From contig NMRA01000313.1 of the NCBI GenBank assembly GCA_002633005.1, forward strand, positions 454,518 to 518,517: DNA of 64,000 nucleotides, written 5' to 3'. The stretch is from Phoronis australis. Its lineage: Eukaryota > Phoronida > Phoronidae. Below are positions 26,953-39,163 of this stretch, one piece after another; position 1 is the stretch's first letter; every line of letters begins with the position of its first letter. A program made the translations under genes and the position numbers. A model generated the notes under the pieces. It had not been told where the DNA came from, ran no database searches, and was given only the letters and a program-made list of their open reading frames with translations.

Positions 26953-28408
26953 TGATCAGACTTGGTTGTCTCCCAGGAATACCGGGGTATATGTAAAATC
27001 CACAAAGGGCTTGTATGCTGAAAGATCTTATACCTAACCTTTCACACTACAAACAAGGAATTATCCGCCACTACATCTAATGGACATGCAGTGGTAATGA
27101 CAGCTGGGCTGGGACATGTATTGAAACACAGGTGTTGAAAGTAAAATAAAATCACTAATCATAGAATCCATACCAACTTAACTCTAAAGAGGAGTGGTGA
27201 CATATAAATTCCAAAATATTAAGTAATTAAAGGATACTGATCATTATCACTTGTTCATATTCAGTGCTGAGAAAAGATATGCAATTTTTTAAATATGAAT
27301 AATAATGTAAATGTTCACATAATAAATGAAATGAACTGCTCATAGTTGTAGAAATGTTAATGTAATTTGAATAAAACTATTATCAAAACGTGTGTGTATA
27401 GTTGTTAAGTGATAACTACGACAACACAGAAGTTAATTTTGGCACACGCCACTGAAGTGTCCGAGCTCCGCTGTTCAATCGACCAACGTTCACAGCGAAG
27501 TTTATCTGCAATTTTAACAGGCCAACACTTCACAAAACACTGCAAAACATGGATGCCAGTGAGGTGTTGACTTGGTGCAAAACAAAGGACAGACAAGCAT
27601 TGAACTGTATAAGTTACATAAATATGGGTTGTCTCACTATAGAAAGTTACCATTGCATAACACAGGAATGGGAGGGATAATCAATTACCTATGGAACAGT
27701 AAGGGCAATTTGCATTAGGTAATTGAGCGTACAGACTGTATAGACTGCAGCAGCCTGTCTATGCATTCAACTGAAACAAGTTGGAAGCTCTAATAGAATA
27801 GGTTAAGAAACAAATAACCTGATGGTACAGACAACTTTATTGATGTATATGCTTCTGATGAATGTAAATTAATAGCATAAGATTTGTTCTGGACATGAAG
27901 AAGAAATGTGCAGATCAATCCCAGTGACAATGTCCGCAAGTGAGAGTGACTAGTCTAGTACCTTGCACATATACAGTAGTTCGTAAATACAAGATGTTTT
28001 AAAGGGGAGACGTAGCCAACCACAATTTTCTAATGAGGAAAATGTCCATACAAGCCATAAAAACAGCAAGTTGATGGCCATTTTAAGATCGTTTCCAGGG
28101 GAAGCTCACACCCTCTAAATCCGCCTATGTAGTATTTTCCAAACTTTTAATCAAGAAATTACGCAAAAATGTTTTGTTTTTGTGCACAGCGGAGAGTATG
28201 AGTAGCTGGAATAAGTTGGATCCAACCTGAGAAACTATGTTTGTATCATCAACTCTAAGGGATAAATAAGGTGCATTTGTGGTGGATAATGAATTGGATG
28301 GAATCTAGTTTGTTTCCAAGACCAAGAAACATCAAAGCCAGTTGCAGTTTTCAAAATAGACGACCAAGAAGTCGACCAAACTATGAAGACTGAGGGTATT
28401 ATACATAC

Positions 28409-28509
28409 CTCATCAAATATGTTATTGAAAATAATGAGAAATGATGGCCAGTTATTTTCAACCAAATATCGTGAATATCCCTCAACGAACATGGTGATAT
28501 TGAAACAGA
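28409..28509 (-). CDS. gene C exon, candidate (phase not reconciled)
   Basis: The donor GATGAG/gtatgt is good. With the acceptor at ctttgag the frame reads CFNITMFVEGYSRYLVEN then NWPSFLIIFNNIFDE, convincing in composition. It needs one base from the previous exon and ends in phase 0, which fits neither exon 1 nor exon 25410-25557. A second open frame with a different acceptor fits exon 1 but then not the next exon. At least one further exon would be needed. Confidence 0.3.
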
Positions 28510-28681
28510 CTCAAAGCAACTAAAACTACTAACAGGGACATAGCAGTAGCTAAACTATCCTGAAATCAACGTCACCCAAGTTTCTCTAACAGAAACACCA
28601 CAGCCAAATTTCATGATTCTTCAAACTGATTGGCAGATAGAAAAGTGAATATCAAATTCAGACAAGAAAATAATGAAAATG

Positions 28682-29608
28682 CCACTAGGGGGCACACATC
28701 ACGACAGACTTGTTTGAAAATGGACAAGTGCTGTCTTCACCTGTCACATTTTAAAAGTATGGCAAAATCTTATCAATTTTGTACAAAATGATAATTGTTA
28801 ACAAGGTCTTCTAACATTGTTGTGAATGTCACATTTTTTCAAAACATTTTCTGATGGTAGCTATGATACAAAACTTTAACACAGTAAATCAATCTTTTAT
28901 GAAAATAAGACTACATGCCAGACCTCTTTAAACGTTATTACTGATACAACAAGGTATAACTGTCAAAGCAAAAACACTGCAGTAAGTACAGATCCCTTCG
29001 AAAGTCAATGTGTGACTTGGTCTTATTAACATGAACACCTCTACCAAATTCTATGACAATTCTTAACATAAGAATCAAATTTCTTCAAGATGATCCTTCA
29101 CCAAACTTGGCTGCCACTAGGGTGCGTAGCAATGAACAGATCAATCTGAAAATCAGCATCAGCCTTCCTCTTGCAAACAGAACCACATCCCTTTAATTTC
29201 AACTCAATTATTCGCCAAACTGCAAAAATCGAAGCGAGAGCAAAATTCAGCAACTAGGAAGCATAGAGATATTCAGGTTTGTTCGAAAATCAAACTCCGC
29301 GCTGCTTGAGATAACCATAAAAAACATAAAATACTCAGCCACTACGGGGCATATTGGTATTCAAATCCATCCAGAAATCAAGATCAGGAATGTATCCTTG
29401 ACGAACCCTCACTTCAGAGATATTGATTCAACAACAAAAACTATTACTGTATTACGTGGAAAAGCGGTCTTCGCATCAGTCCAAAAATCCCCAGGCATGG
29501 TCTCCTAATAGAAGCATAGCCCTTAAACATCACAAATATCCTCCAATTTGTTTGCCAGATAGAGGCTAATGCAAAAAAAGGAAATACAGAAGTTGCCACA
29601 GGGGATGC
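28682..29608 (+). repeat. diverged copies of the CTCF-motif repeat
   Basis: CCACTAGGGGGCA at 28682, CCACTAGGGTGCG at 29114 (432 bp later), CCACTACGGGGCA near 29340 and CCACAGGGGATGC at 29596. The surrounding text (for example ATAGAGGCAAATACAAAA-like and TCCATCCAGAAATCA-like phrases) resembles the array at 37-38.7 kb. Confidence 0.55.
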
Positions 29609-30570
29609 CGCAGTAGTTGTTCCAGCCTGGAAATTAATGGATGGCGCTGTCCTCAGTTCTTTGGAATTCTGCTAAATTTCATTAAGATCCATCTCGTGAC
29701 TAGGCAGATATAGAGGCAAATACAAAAGCCTGAAATTGTGAAAATAACACAGCAGTATTTGGATTTGTCAGAACGTCATCATCTTCATCTATTGTCAGTT
29801 ACATAGGATCACATCCCAAATTTCATAAAAATGCTGCAAGGGAATTTGAAACAGCAGTGAATGCCATTATGCGCGAACGGATAGACAAACAGATGCATAC
29901 ATGAGACAATATGCATGCACAGGAATTGTTTTAACACAGACCATGTTGAAAAATTTTAATTCTACTTAACACTAGTGGATTTTGTTTGACATGAAACTAG
30001 AACATAATTAAACGCATATACTTAAGTAGTTTTGTACAGAAGAAGGAAAATGCTTAGAAGTAGTAGGCTGTGGTGAATGCCCTAAATTAAAAATGAACAA
30101 AAGATTTTCACGATTCAATGACAAGGGAATTAGCTCAAGTGATTGAACATTCCTGTCAAACTAAAGATAACCTTTTGATTAGTTACACAAACAAACAGCA
30201 GACAGAAGTGGTTGGACAGCAAACACCTTTGTAAGGCTGCTGTAAAACATGTTCTGGTGATAAAATTAATAAAAACATCAATTTGCGTGATAGGCAAATT
30301 TTCTCTCCAAAAGCAACATCATCAAATTCTTATCCTTTTCTTTGAATAACAATAAATGACCTTGAATTTCTCTTGACCATACTGCCAACGCAAAAGAAAA
30401 TAAAACCCAGAGTTGTGACAAGCAAGTTCATGGGCCTCCCCAGTCTGAAGCATTTACACTTAAAAGCCTAAATCAAATTCTCATTTTCCACAGTAGGCCT
30501 ATGTGTGGCTTTAGCGACCCTCTAACACAACCAATAGAGATCAACTATCATTTTTTTTAAAAATACTTAC

Positions 30571-30737
30571 GGAGTCCAAAATGTTTGGTACATCAACAGT
30601 CCCTGGCTCATGCGCGAACCGGGCTTGTAGCGTTGTCGAATTTCAACCAGCCGGTTTCGAAACTTTGTGATATAGTCTGGGAAAGTCGACATGGTATCAC
30701 TTGAGCTTCTATCAGTGGAGGTATGTCCAGTGTCCAT
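30571..30737 (-). CDS. gene C exon 1 with start codon
   Basis: The ATG at 30737 is the first in frame after an upstream TAA. It opens a 55-codon exon: MDTGHTSTDRSSSDT, then MSTFPDYITKFRNRLVEIRQ, then a basic stretch to GLLMYQTFWT. The donor is CTCC/gtaagt. A second Met (codon 16) could also initiate. The Ser/Thr-rich opening followed by an amphipathic, Arg-rich helix argues for a cytosolic or nuclear N-terminus, not a secreted one. It ends after two bases of a Pro codon. Confidence 0.7.
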
Positions 30738-32642
30738 TCTTGTCACACATGGTTACAAGAGTACCAATACCTGTCGATACTAGTATTACACTCCGTGTGA
30801 GCACGAATTGACCGACTTTTGACTAAATGTGTCTTTAATCTGCCAATTGCAAACAGATTTAGTGGACCAATCAAAGGTCCCTAACGCTGCCCATGTTTGC
30901 TAAACAACAAAAGAATGATGTCCAGCCACAGTGAACACAGACCTGCACTGGAGTATCCAAGTTACAGTAAACAGTCAAAAAAATTAATGACCCAAGTACA
31001 GATGGGCATCAGGTTTCATTGAACAGACAGAACTATTTTACGATTTGCCTGGTGGCTGATCACTATGAAAGACTGATATCGTCACAAAATCCATGCAAAA
31101 ACCACGCTAAATAACAAAAGAAAAAATTATCAATCACACTATGACGATGAAACTCTTCAAAGGCAACAGGCCAGGGTCAATAACAGAACAATAGCACGCT
31201 ACACATTGAACTTGGTGGACACTTTTGATGTTACGAAAAATCAATTCCATCTTGCCACATCCATGCCCAAATAGTAATTCACAAGATAACAGCACAGTAC
31301 TGCTATCAACTCTTGACTTTAATAATCTGTGGTGAACTCCAGGTGTGATATCTTTACATCAGGTGCAATACTGTACTTGATGACAGGAAGTATAAAGAGC
31401 ACCAGGTCTCAGGTTCACTACCTTAAAGTGCTATACCACAACATCATGCAACAGCACTGCAGCGCTTAAATAACTGCCAAAACGTCCAAACCTCAGAATT
31501 CCTTCATTTTAACAGGTTAACGCCAAAGCAAAACACTTTAAGAAATTAAAACACACTAATACCACAAATTGATTTTTAAAATCCTACTCGGAAGTGCTTC
31601 AATAACGAACCAGCAAGTTGAAGGGCACAGCAAACCTTAGAGCTCCACTTAAACCTTCCATATTTTCCAACCAACATCATCAACACAAGTAACCAGCAGC
31701 GTGACCAGAAGCTGTCCCATTGGGTGACAATTACACACAACAATTTGTAGAACTGCAAAGAACCTTCTATGAACCATCACTCTTAATGAATTATAATGAG
31801 CCATTATGATGTCCAAGCCTCATTCACAAACACATTCACTTATGGTGATCACAGGTCTTGTGCCTTGAGTTCTTCAATAGAGTGGAGGCTATCAAATGGC
31901 ATTTCCTCTGGGCACTCCACTGTTAAGACATGCAGAAACCTTGGATACCAAATGACATCGCAGAAAGGTTGAATGCTTTTAGCGTAAAAAACAAGAATTC
32001 AATTGAATCGTTTTCTAAAGAATCCCACGTGTATAACGAGCGAATTGAACAAGATGAATGGCACTCAGTAGTGTTAATTGTCAGTGGCGTATTAACTGTA
32101 ATTAATTAAGTTGCAAGTTTCTTGAGTAACTTGCGTCACGTCACGTCGCGTCACAGCATGACCAATTCACCATCAATTGGGTAAAGCAAAAAACTGAATA
32201 AACAGCTTATTCCTGCCTTTTACAGCCATCAGAGACAGTCAGGCACAGCAGAAGAAAGCTCATGACCATAAGACACTGGTTTTCACATCCAGAATCAACA
32301 AATTCCCATGTTGGACATTTCTAAACGTAACTGAATTTATATTCTACAGATCTTACTGTCAATGTCTCTGAACAATCAAACTAGGCTCAAGTCACTGATT
32401 GAAGGTCCTCAAGTAGAAGGCCTTATGAATAGAGGATTAAAGCGTCTACAATGAGCAAATAAGAATGTCTATATATGCTCAATCTTGAACCCAAAAGAAA
32501 ATAATCCATAGCAAAGTAGAGTAAAAGTAGAGATTGTTCAAAGCCAATACAAATATACTTCACTTGCAGTACAATTTCCAGGCATTGGCAAATGGAAAAA
32601 TAATCCTCCAATGTATGTGATAGATTGCCTATGCCCCAAAGT
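30738..32642. other. intergenic region, gene B end to gene C start
   Basis: It should hold the gene C promoter and 5' UTR and the gene B 3' UTR. A CRE-like cluster lies at 32133-32155. No TATA box can be placed with confidence. Nothing else seen. Confidence 0.5.
32133..32155. promoter_or_regulatory. cluster of CRE-like CGTCA half sites
   Basis: GCGTCACGTCACGTCGCGTC followed by AC carries three CGTCA half sites (plus one GTCGC variant) in about 23 bases. It lies in the roughly 1.9-kb interval between the end of gene B and the start of gene C, about 1.4 kb upstream of the gene C start codon. CREB/ATF-type factors bind such half sites. This is a motif match only. Confidence 0.3.
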
Positions 32643-32665
32643 TTAATTGATGCATTCAGAATTGG
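32643..32665 (-). CDS. gene B last coding exon
   Basis: The acceptor is excellent (ttatttcataactatgttttgcag). In phase with the previous exon it adds ANSECIN and stops at TAA (32643-32645). Another frame through the same acceptor stays open for 81 codons, so a different C-terminus is possible. The phase match with 33735-33776 decides the call. Confidence 0.4.
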
Positions 32666-33734
32666 CTGCAAAACATAGTTATGAAATAAGAAAGTCAGAC
32701 TTAATCCCCTCCATACATTCATTGTTAAATCTGTGATCCTCTTTATTGGATTAAGATGGTGGTAGTCTGTCTCTATATTAAAAGGTCACATCATGCAGTT
32801 TTCCAATAAAAAATACTTATCCAAATGTAGTGAAAATTTTTTCTCTTGTTCATATAGACACCCAATCTATCGTGATTGTCTCAGCGAAAAATTCATATTT
32901 TGGTGAGCCAAGATATAAACAGATTCAAATCTTGGAAGAGAAAAACAAGCTTAGTATGTGACATATAATATAGTTGAATCAATTGGGCATAATCTACAGT
33001 AATTCTCCACCTATTTCACACAAAAACAATTCACAAATTTGTTATTTTCCAAGTTTTCAGTAATCAGAGCTTTACCACTAATGATATTCACGCAAACCAA
33101 ACAGTAGTAAAAGTAGAATAATTTTCTTATTTTTTATGTTTGATGTAAAAATGGACAAACTAAAATTTCACTTGTACATTTTATGTGCTAAATATAGGCG
33201 AAAATTATTGATCAAAACCCTCACTTTTCAAATACAACCAACAAAACACACTTTCCATACAAGTTATTTTAAGTTTTGACGAAGGCAATGTATCATATAT
33301 TAAGAAATATTTTAAAAGATACATACAATCATCTCAAAATGAACGCAGTGGATGATCCAGGAGTGAACACAATGGTTGATCCAGAATATCGCAAGGGTCC
33401 AATTACTATTTTCAAATAGTCCTAAAAATGATGTCTCTATGTTTTTGTTTTGCCCAAATGAGAGGCCAAGATACAAAATTTTGCTGCTTTATTTATTCAA
33501 AAAATTTATTCACTCCCACAGTGAAGACATCCACACGTTATACCTGGCCAGATGTACACATCTGCCACCTATAGGGCAAAGACATCAATAAGCAAATTTA
33601 TACAACCAGGAACGTGAACACTGTTTTCGTTTTACAAGCAAATAGATTCCAGGCTGTATTATCATAATCTGCAAATAATGGGATACTACGCTAAATACAA
33701 ACATCCATTGAGTAAAAACCACACAGTGATTCAC

Positions 33735-33776
33735 CTTTAACTACAGCATTTTTTCCCTCAATATCGGGCACAATGT
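33735..33776 (-). CDS. gene B penultimate exon (candidate)
   Basis: This 42-base exon has a good acceptor (ttcattaatttcag) and donor (AAAG/gtgaat). In the frame that continues to the last exon it encodes IVPDIEGKNAVVK. It needs one base from the preceding exon. Confidence 0.4.
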
Positions 33777-34071
33777 CTGAAATTAATGAAAGGCAAGGTT
33801 ACAACCAGGTAGTTGTTTGCCCACTGGCTCTAAGACAAGAGTTAGATGACTAATTTTCCACCAAATAACAAAAAGTGCAATGGGTGTAAAGTACCGTTTC
33901 GACATTAACTTTTGACTCAGCGCAACTCAAGGTGCAAGATGATCGATGTCAAGTGACCATTTACACACACAAGAGTCAGAAACGGTGGCAAGACACAAGT
34001 TGTAGGCAGCAAGGTGGAGTGCACATGCTTAAAGGAACAAATGGCAGGACTTTCATTTCATTATTATTACT

Positions 34072-34104
34072 ATCATAATCATTGTTATTGTTGTTGTTGT
34101 TGTT
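34072..34104. repeat. short TTATTGTTG-type microsatellite
   Basis: A run of TTATTAT units turning into (GTT)n within an intron of gene B. Confidence 0.5.
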
Positions 34105-34916
34105 ATGGTGTTTCTAATTCTCCTCAGAGTAGGTAATTCATGACATCAAATCTTCCTTCAAAGATTACAGCTTTTATCAGTACTGTTATTGTTACATAAC
34201 CAAGCACTTGAATTGAAGTCTTTCCGAAAACTGTGTGTAATATTCCAACAATTACACGTATCATTTGAAACAATACCATTAATTACTATTTTTAAATTGT
34301 TATTTTGTAATAAAAGAACTTTTTCATTTTGCAGTTGCCAAATGTCAATTGTGGTAGAAGTCACCCTCATTCCCAGTAGAACAAATTTTATAATGTGACA
34401 ACTGGAGAAGGGGGAAACTGATAAGCTGCTTTAGTTTTTGAAATAAACTGGACAGTATCAAATTCAACAATTCATGCATGTGAGTATCAACTAACAAAAT
34501 TTCATTGACTCTTTACCTTTCAAGCTATTTCAATTCAGTTTTGCCCAAAAGCAATAATACCGTTCACCAATTCCAGTAACGACATTATGTTTCTTTCGGT
34601 TGGTTAATGTGTCGCTTGAAAGTAACAAAAACTTGCTCAATTTCCTGATTGAAATGAGACTCCTTCATTTTTGCCGAATCCCAATTATTCCTCCACACCG
34701 CATTTGAGCAAGTTGACAGACATGATAAATGATTATCAGAGTTAAAGTTCAAGGACCAGGCACTCAGAACAGATGACTGGCAAATTGTAAAAATTCTGCG
34801 TAAAACGATCACCTGCGCAAGTGCAATAGGGATGCATTCCTTCAGCTTTGCCCCCAGTTTCACTTTTTGACATTTAGTTGATACAGAGCAAGATGATCGT
34901 GCACAATTTCCTTTAC

Positions 34917-34963
34917 CTCACAAATTGATGAAAAAAGTTGTCATTCTGGTGGAAGTTTGCTTG
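34917..34963 (-). CDS. gene B exon 10 (small, Gln/Asn/Phe-rich)
   Basis: This 47-base exon encodes QANFHQNDNFFHQFV plus two bases. The acceptor is ttgatggcag and the donor GTGAG/gtaaag. It starts in phase 0, as exon 9 requires. Its end phase (two bases) does not fit the next recognised exon at 33735-33776, so a small exon is likely missing in between, or one of the two is wrong. Confidence 0.4.
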
Positions 34964-37112
34964 CTGCCATCAATGTTTACACACATACTTAATGGGCCTG
35001 ATCACGATCATGTTGTTCTGTTATGTGTCAGCTGATCGGTGTCAATTTTTGTAAAGGGGACTTGCCTCCAAGGAGAACTTCTGCATCACAAAATGTCAAT
35101 CACTAATCCAGGTGGTGACAGATACTCAACAGTCAGCCAGTAGACCGAGTCAAGATAAGATCTCCTTATTTTTCTATAGACCAAGCAAGTTCTAACACCA
35201 GTAAAACAAAGGAATAGTTGATGCCAAACCTTCCCTGGTGCACTTGACAAGGCAAAAGCCATCGTGCAAAACACCTGTCACCTGACACCAGAGTCACTCA
35301 GACTCATGAGAACTATCAATAGTTACCTGGTTCTTAAAATTTCAAGTCTGGTACGATAGTTCCTCTTAAAAATATGGATGGACTATATACATCATGTGGA
35401 TTGTGTCTATACACAGTTAAGATACTTGCTTCTCAATCTATAAAAGGCTAGGCAGGACTTTCAGGAGAATTTCTTTGTTAAGCTACCTGAAAAAAAGAAC
35501 TGGACCACTAACTATGTCCAATAAAATCAACCCCAAATTCCGTTCCCAACTGGAATGACGGCACCATTTCTTCAAAAAACCTTCAGGAAATCATAGGACT
35601 GGCCAGACTTTCCACTGCAATTTCTCAATTGAAACTGGGCCATAATGAAGTTTGATGGGCTTACATTTTATATTTGACTTTAAGTGGAGAGGTACAGCTT
35701 AACTGTTCGGGCACAATAGCAAAGTAGTCCACTATTTCAAGCATTATTACACAGCATGTAAAAAATACTCTACTGAAATAATTATTCATCAAAGCTATCA
35801 AATAATTTGCAGGTTTGTTGAGGCACACAGTTAGGGAATAAGATGTACATAATGATTTATCCTCTCACCAGCAATATTGCATAATAAATAACAGACAGTA
35901 TATTTACCAAAAGTGGCCCCATGACTGAACAAACATGAATGCAAATAATATGCAAAAACTCAAAAAAAAACAGTTCATCACTTCAAAACTTTACCATATA
36001 TGCACATATCTAGGTCAATGTGCCTATATTTGAAACAGCACCTGCAACCACAATACGGCGAATGTTCCAGTACCTGAACCATTTAACCACCGGCAAATTT
36101 ATTAATAATTTTATTTCAAATAAAACAATGTACAATAACAAGAACCGCGCCCAGAAAGCGCTAGAAAGAATTATATCTGGGCATTTAACTAAATGGAAAT
36201 TAGTATAAAAGCAATGCTCCAGCAATGCACCCCATTTTTTCACGAAATATTCTCAGCATTTTGGCTCATGAAATGTAGTGAAGATTCTTGTGAATAACAT
36301 GGGCTCACAAATGCCAACATAGAAGTTGTTAACATTGATTCTGATATGTAGAGCATGTTCCAGGCAACCAGTCTGATGAGGAGTTTTGCACCGAGTAGTT
36401 CGCCCTAGACCTGCACACCCATGTACACACTCAGGTATTTTGTTTAACACATAGGCAAATAAGCACAGTTGTTTTTCAGGAAACTAGCTGTTAGCATTTC
36501 CACTGGTTTTACAAGGTTAAATAAATGGTTCAACACATGATAATCAAAACTTCTTTTCCCTCAAAACTTTGGACACACTGAACTGGGTCAGTGAATAACA
36601 TATTAGTTTTTTTTCTCAACTTCTGCAAATATGAAAACATTTAAACCAAATTTTCATAATTCTTCCATCACAAAGTTATTGACTAATCCGGACAATTACA
36701 GTGAAATCTCACCAATTTTGAACAAAGGGAATTGTCACGTTTGAATTTTTTTCGCGGTTTCAAAACATTCTCCAACTGATTTCTGATGGTAGCTCTGGTA
36801 TAGTTCAAGGATTAACCTGGAGCAAATAATGAACTTTTATGAAAAGATAATCAAACAAAATTTCACTTGACTGCCATTTTGTGTCCTAAAGTGGTAAGAT
36901 TTTATGGCAATTGTTCCTTAGAAGCTTTGCTACAACTTTACACAATAAAACTTCAAAAGGAAGCCCAGCAGAATATCTACATAATAAAGAGCAGTATCTA
37001 GGAAGTCTGCTGTCAACAAAGCATACAAGAGCAACGCATAGTGTTGAAATGCTCCCACGAATGCACCGCAAATGATGTGCTTCTAGGGTTGTTTATTTGT
37101 TTCATAAAAATA

Positions 37113-38600
37113 GCCAATAGATGGCACAAAACATCCAATTCATCTGAGAACATAAAACTGCCATCGCTTCTTTGATAGAAAGCTATTTACCAAATTTCAT
37201 AAAAATCTGACAAGGATCAGAGAAACGAAGGAAAAAGGAAAAAATGAAATTGCCACTATGGGGCACAGCGTTCATTGGATCGGCCTGAAAGACTTCATCT
37301 GTTGTCAGCTTCATAAAAATACAATTAAATTTAAAAAAGATCATGCAGTGTGTTAAGGAGATGCAGCTATGGGCGCAAAACAAAATTACCACTATAAGGC
37401 GCCAAAGTAGTTGTCTTGTTATAGTCAACCGCCCTCTTCACACTGAGAACATACACGCCAATTTTCAAAATCATCCTTAGAGTGGTTTGGTTAATAGAGG
37501 GGTGGGTGCCAAAAAACAGACTCGCAAACAGGAAAAATGTCCATTAGGTGGCACAAAGTAACTCGATTCCATCCGGAAACGACAAGACAGCATCATCTCA
37601 CTAATAGATGCCTATATTCCAAATTTTCTGAAAATCTGTTGAGAACCTTTGAAGATACAGCAGTAAAACTAAAAAACTAAAATTGCCACTACGGGGCACA
37701 CTTGTTGTCAGATCCGTCCGAAAGTTGTTGTCATCCGTTGTGAACGTAATATAAATACACTCACTAAATTTAGCAAAGATCCTGCAAATGGTTTAGGAGA
37801 ATCAGTCATGGGCGCAAAAAAATGCCACTAGGAGATGCCACAGTAGTAGAAGTCATTGGAAATCATCGTCAGCTTCGTAGCAAGAACATACATGCCAATT
37901 TTCACAATCATCCTTAGAGCCGTTTGGTTGATAGAAGGGTGGACGCAAAAAACAGACTAAAAACTAGTAAAAATGACCACTAGGTGGCGCAAACTACGTC
38001 AAATCCATCCAAAAACGGGACGATGGCGTTATCTTACTAATAGATGCCTACATACGAAATTTTATGACAATACGTTGAAGACTTTTGAAGATACAGAGGT
38101 AAACGTAAAAAACTGAAATTGCCACTTTAAAGGGGCACATCAGTAAGTCAGATGTGTCCGAAAATCATTGCCATCCATTGTCAACATCATATAAATACAC
38201 TTGCTAAATTTATTAAAGATCCTTCCAACAGTTTAGGAGATACAGCTGTGGGTGCAAAACAAAACAAAACTGCCACTAGGAGGCACCACAGCTGACGAAT
38301 CATCGCAAAATCATCGTCAGCCATCTTCTTCATAGTAAGAATATAGATGCCAATTTTCACAATCATCCTTAGAGCTGTTTGGTTGATAGAGGGGTAGACG
38401 CCATAAAACAGACTCGAAAACGGGGAAAATGTCCACTAGGTGGCACCAAGTAACTCGATTCCATCCGAAAACGACAGGATAGCATCATCTCATCAATAGA
38501 TGCCTATATATTCCAATTTTTCTGAAAATCTGTTGAGAACCTTCGAAGATACAGAGGTAAACCTAACAAGCTAAAATTGCCACTACGGGGCACACCCGTA
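37113..38600 (+). repeat. tandem array with CTCF-core-like motif every ~145 bp
   Basis: Motifs of the form CCACTAGGTGGC or CCACTACGGGGCA occur at about 37113, 37253, 37389, 37541, 37686, 37825, 37977, 38118 (interrupted), 38273, 38433 and 38580, all in the same orientation and 136-160 bp apart. Three motif types alternate (GGGGCAC, GGAGGCACC or similar, AGGTGGC), so the true higher-order unit is about 430-460 bp. Shared text between units includes TTTTCACAATCATCCTTAGA and GATACAG.GGT...AAAA. Units are diverged, so this is an old array. It lies in a gene B intron. Confidence 0.8.
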
Positions 38601-39120
38601 GTCGGATCTGTCTGAAAGTTCGCTCATGTTGTCCCATCTATGAAAGGAACATATGTGCCAAATTTTATGAATGTGTGTAAAAAGGTTTTGGAGATAGAAC
38701 TGCAGACGCAGTATGCACGGACGCCAGACAAACGCCGGAAGAACGGACGGAGATGATGGCATAATGCGTTGACATAGGAATATGTGGGCGCATAATAACA
38801 TTTCACACTGATGACACTAATATGTGGTTTTGCCAAGTAAAATTTGGGCACCATCCCAAACAAGACAACTGTATACATAAAGAACACCCACCTGCACTTA
38901 AAAGCAACACTTAGAAGAACCTAAATCTGTAAAAAATCTTTGAAATAAAGCATTTTTCAGACAAATGCTAGAATTCAGGTTTATTATATATTTCTGTAAG
39001 TTTGACAACTCACACATGCATTCCATTCACTTTGTCGGTTCAACGAGGTCAACCGGCTAAGACATCCAATTGGTACATAAGCCTAATGTAGCCATGGAGA
39101 ACCAACCTTAAATGTCTTAC

Positions 39121-39163
39121 CTGCTTGACCTGGCTGAACCCATACTGAGGGAATGAAGCACTG
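39121..39163 (-). CDS. gene B exon 9 (small)
   Basis: This 43-base exon is flanked by an acceptor (accagtcacag) and a strong donor (GCAG/gtaaga). In phase with exon 8 it reads SASFPQYGFSQVKQ. All three frames are open over this short length, so the call depends on phase continuity with exons 8 and 10. Confidence 0.45.

Larger units (their letters stand above)
25558..30570. other. gene C intron(s), diverged CTCF-like repeat relatives
   Basis: At least one gene C exon must lie here (candidate 28409-28509). The interval 26.9-29.9 kb carries diverged relatives of the 37-38.7 kb repeat, with CCACNAGGGGGC-type motifs at 26940, 28682, 29114, 29340 and 29596. Confidence 0.5.
2457..30737 (-). other. 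gene C, unrecognised multi-exon gene (span)
   Basis: Start exon 30571-30737, internal exons 25410-25557, 22087-22245, 9962-10164 and 6133-6288, and last exon 2457-2602. All junctions from 25410 downward agree in phase. The visible protein is about 320 residues. It has a folded-looking N-terminal half, then about 120 residues rich in Ser, Asp, Arg and Asn that are probably disordered, then a charged helix and a KMKKK tail. No signal peptide is visible. One or more exons are missing between 30571 and 25557, because the phases of those two exons do not join. I do not recognise the family. Confidence 0.65.

Noticed and set aside
27441-27560. Minus-strand frame after ttttgcag (FVKCWPVKIADKLRC...)
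   Set aside because: The acceptor is good but no donor with a suitable phase is seen; kept out for lack of a second boundary.
32423-32665. 81-codon open frame through the gene B last-exon acceptor
   Set aside because: It would need a different phase from the preceding exon; the frame that fits stops after seven residues. Kept as a possible alternative only.
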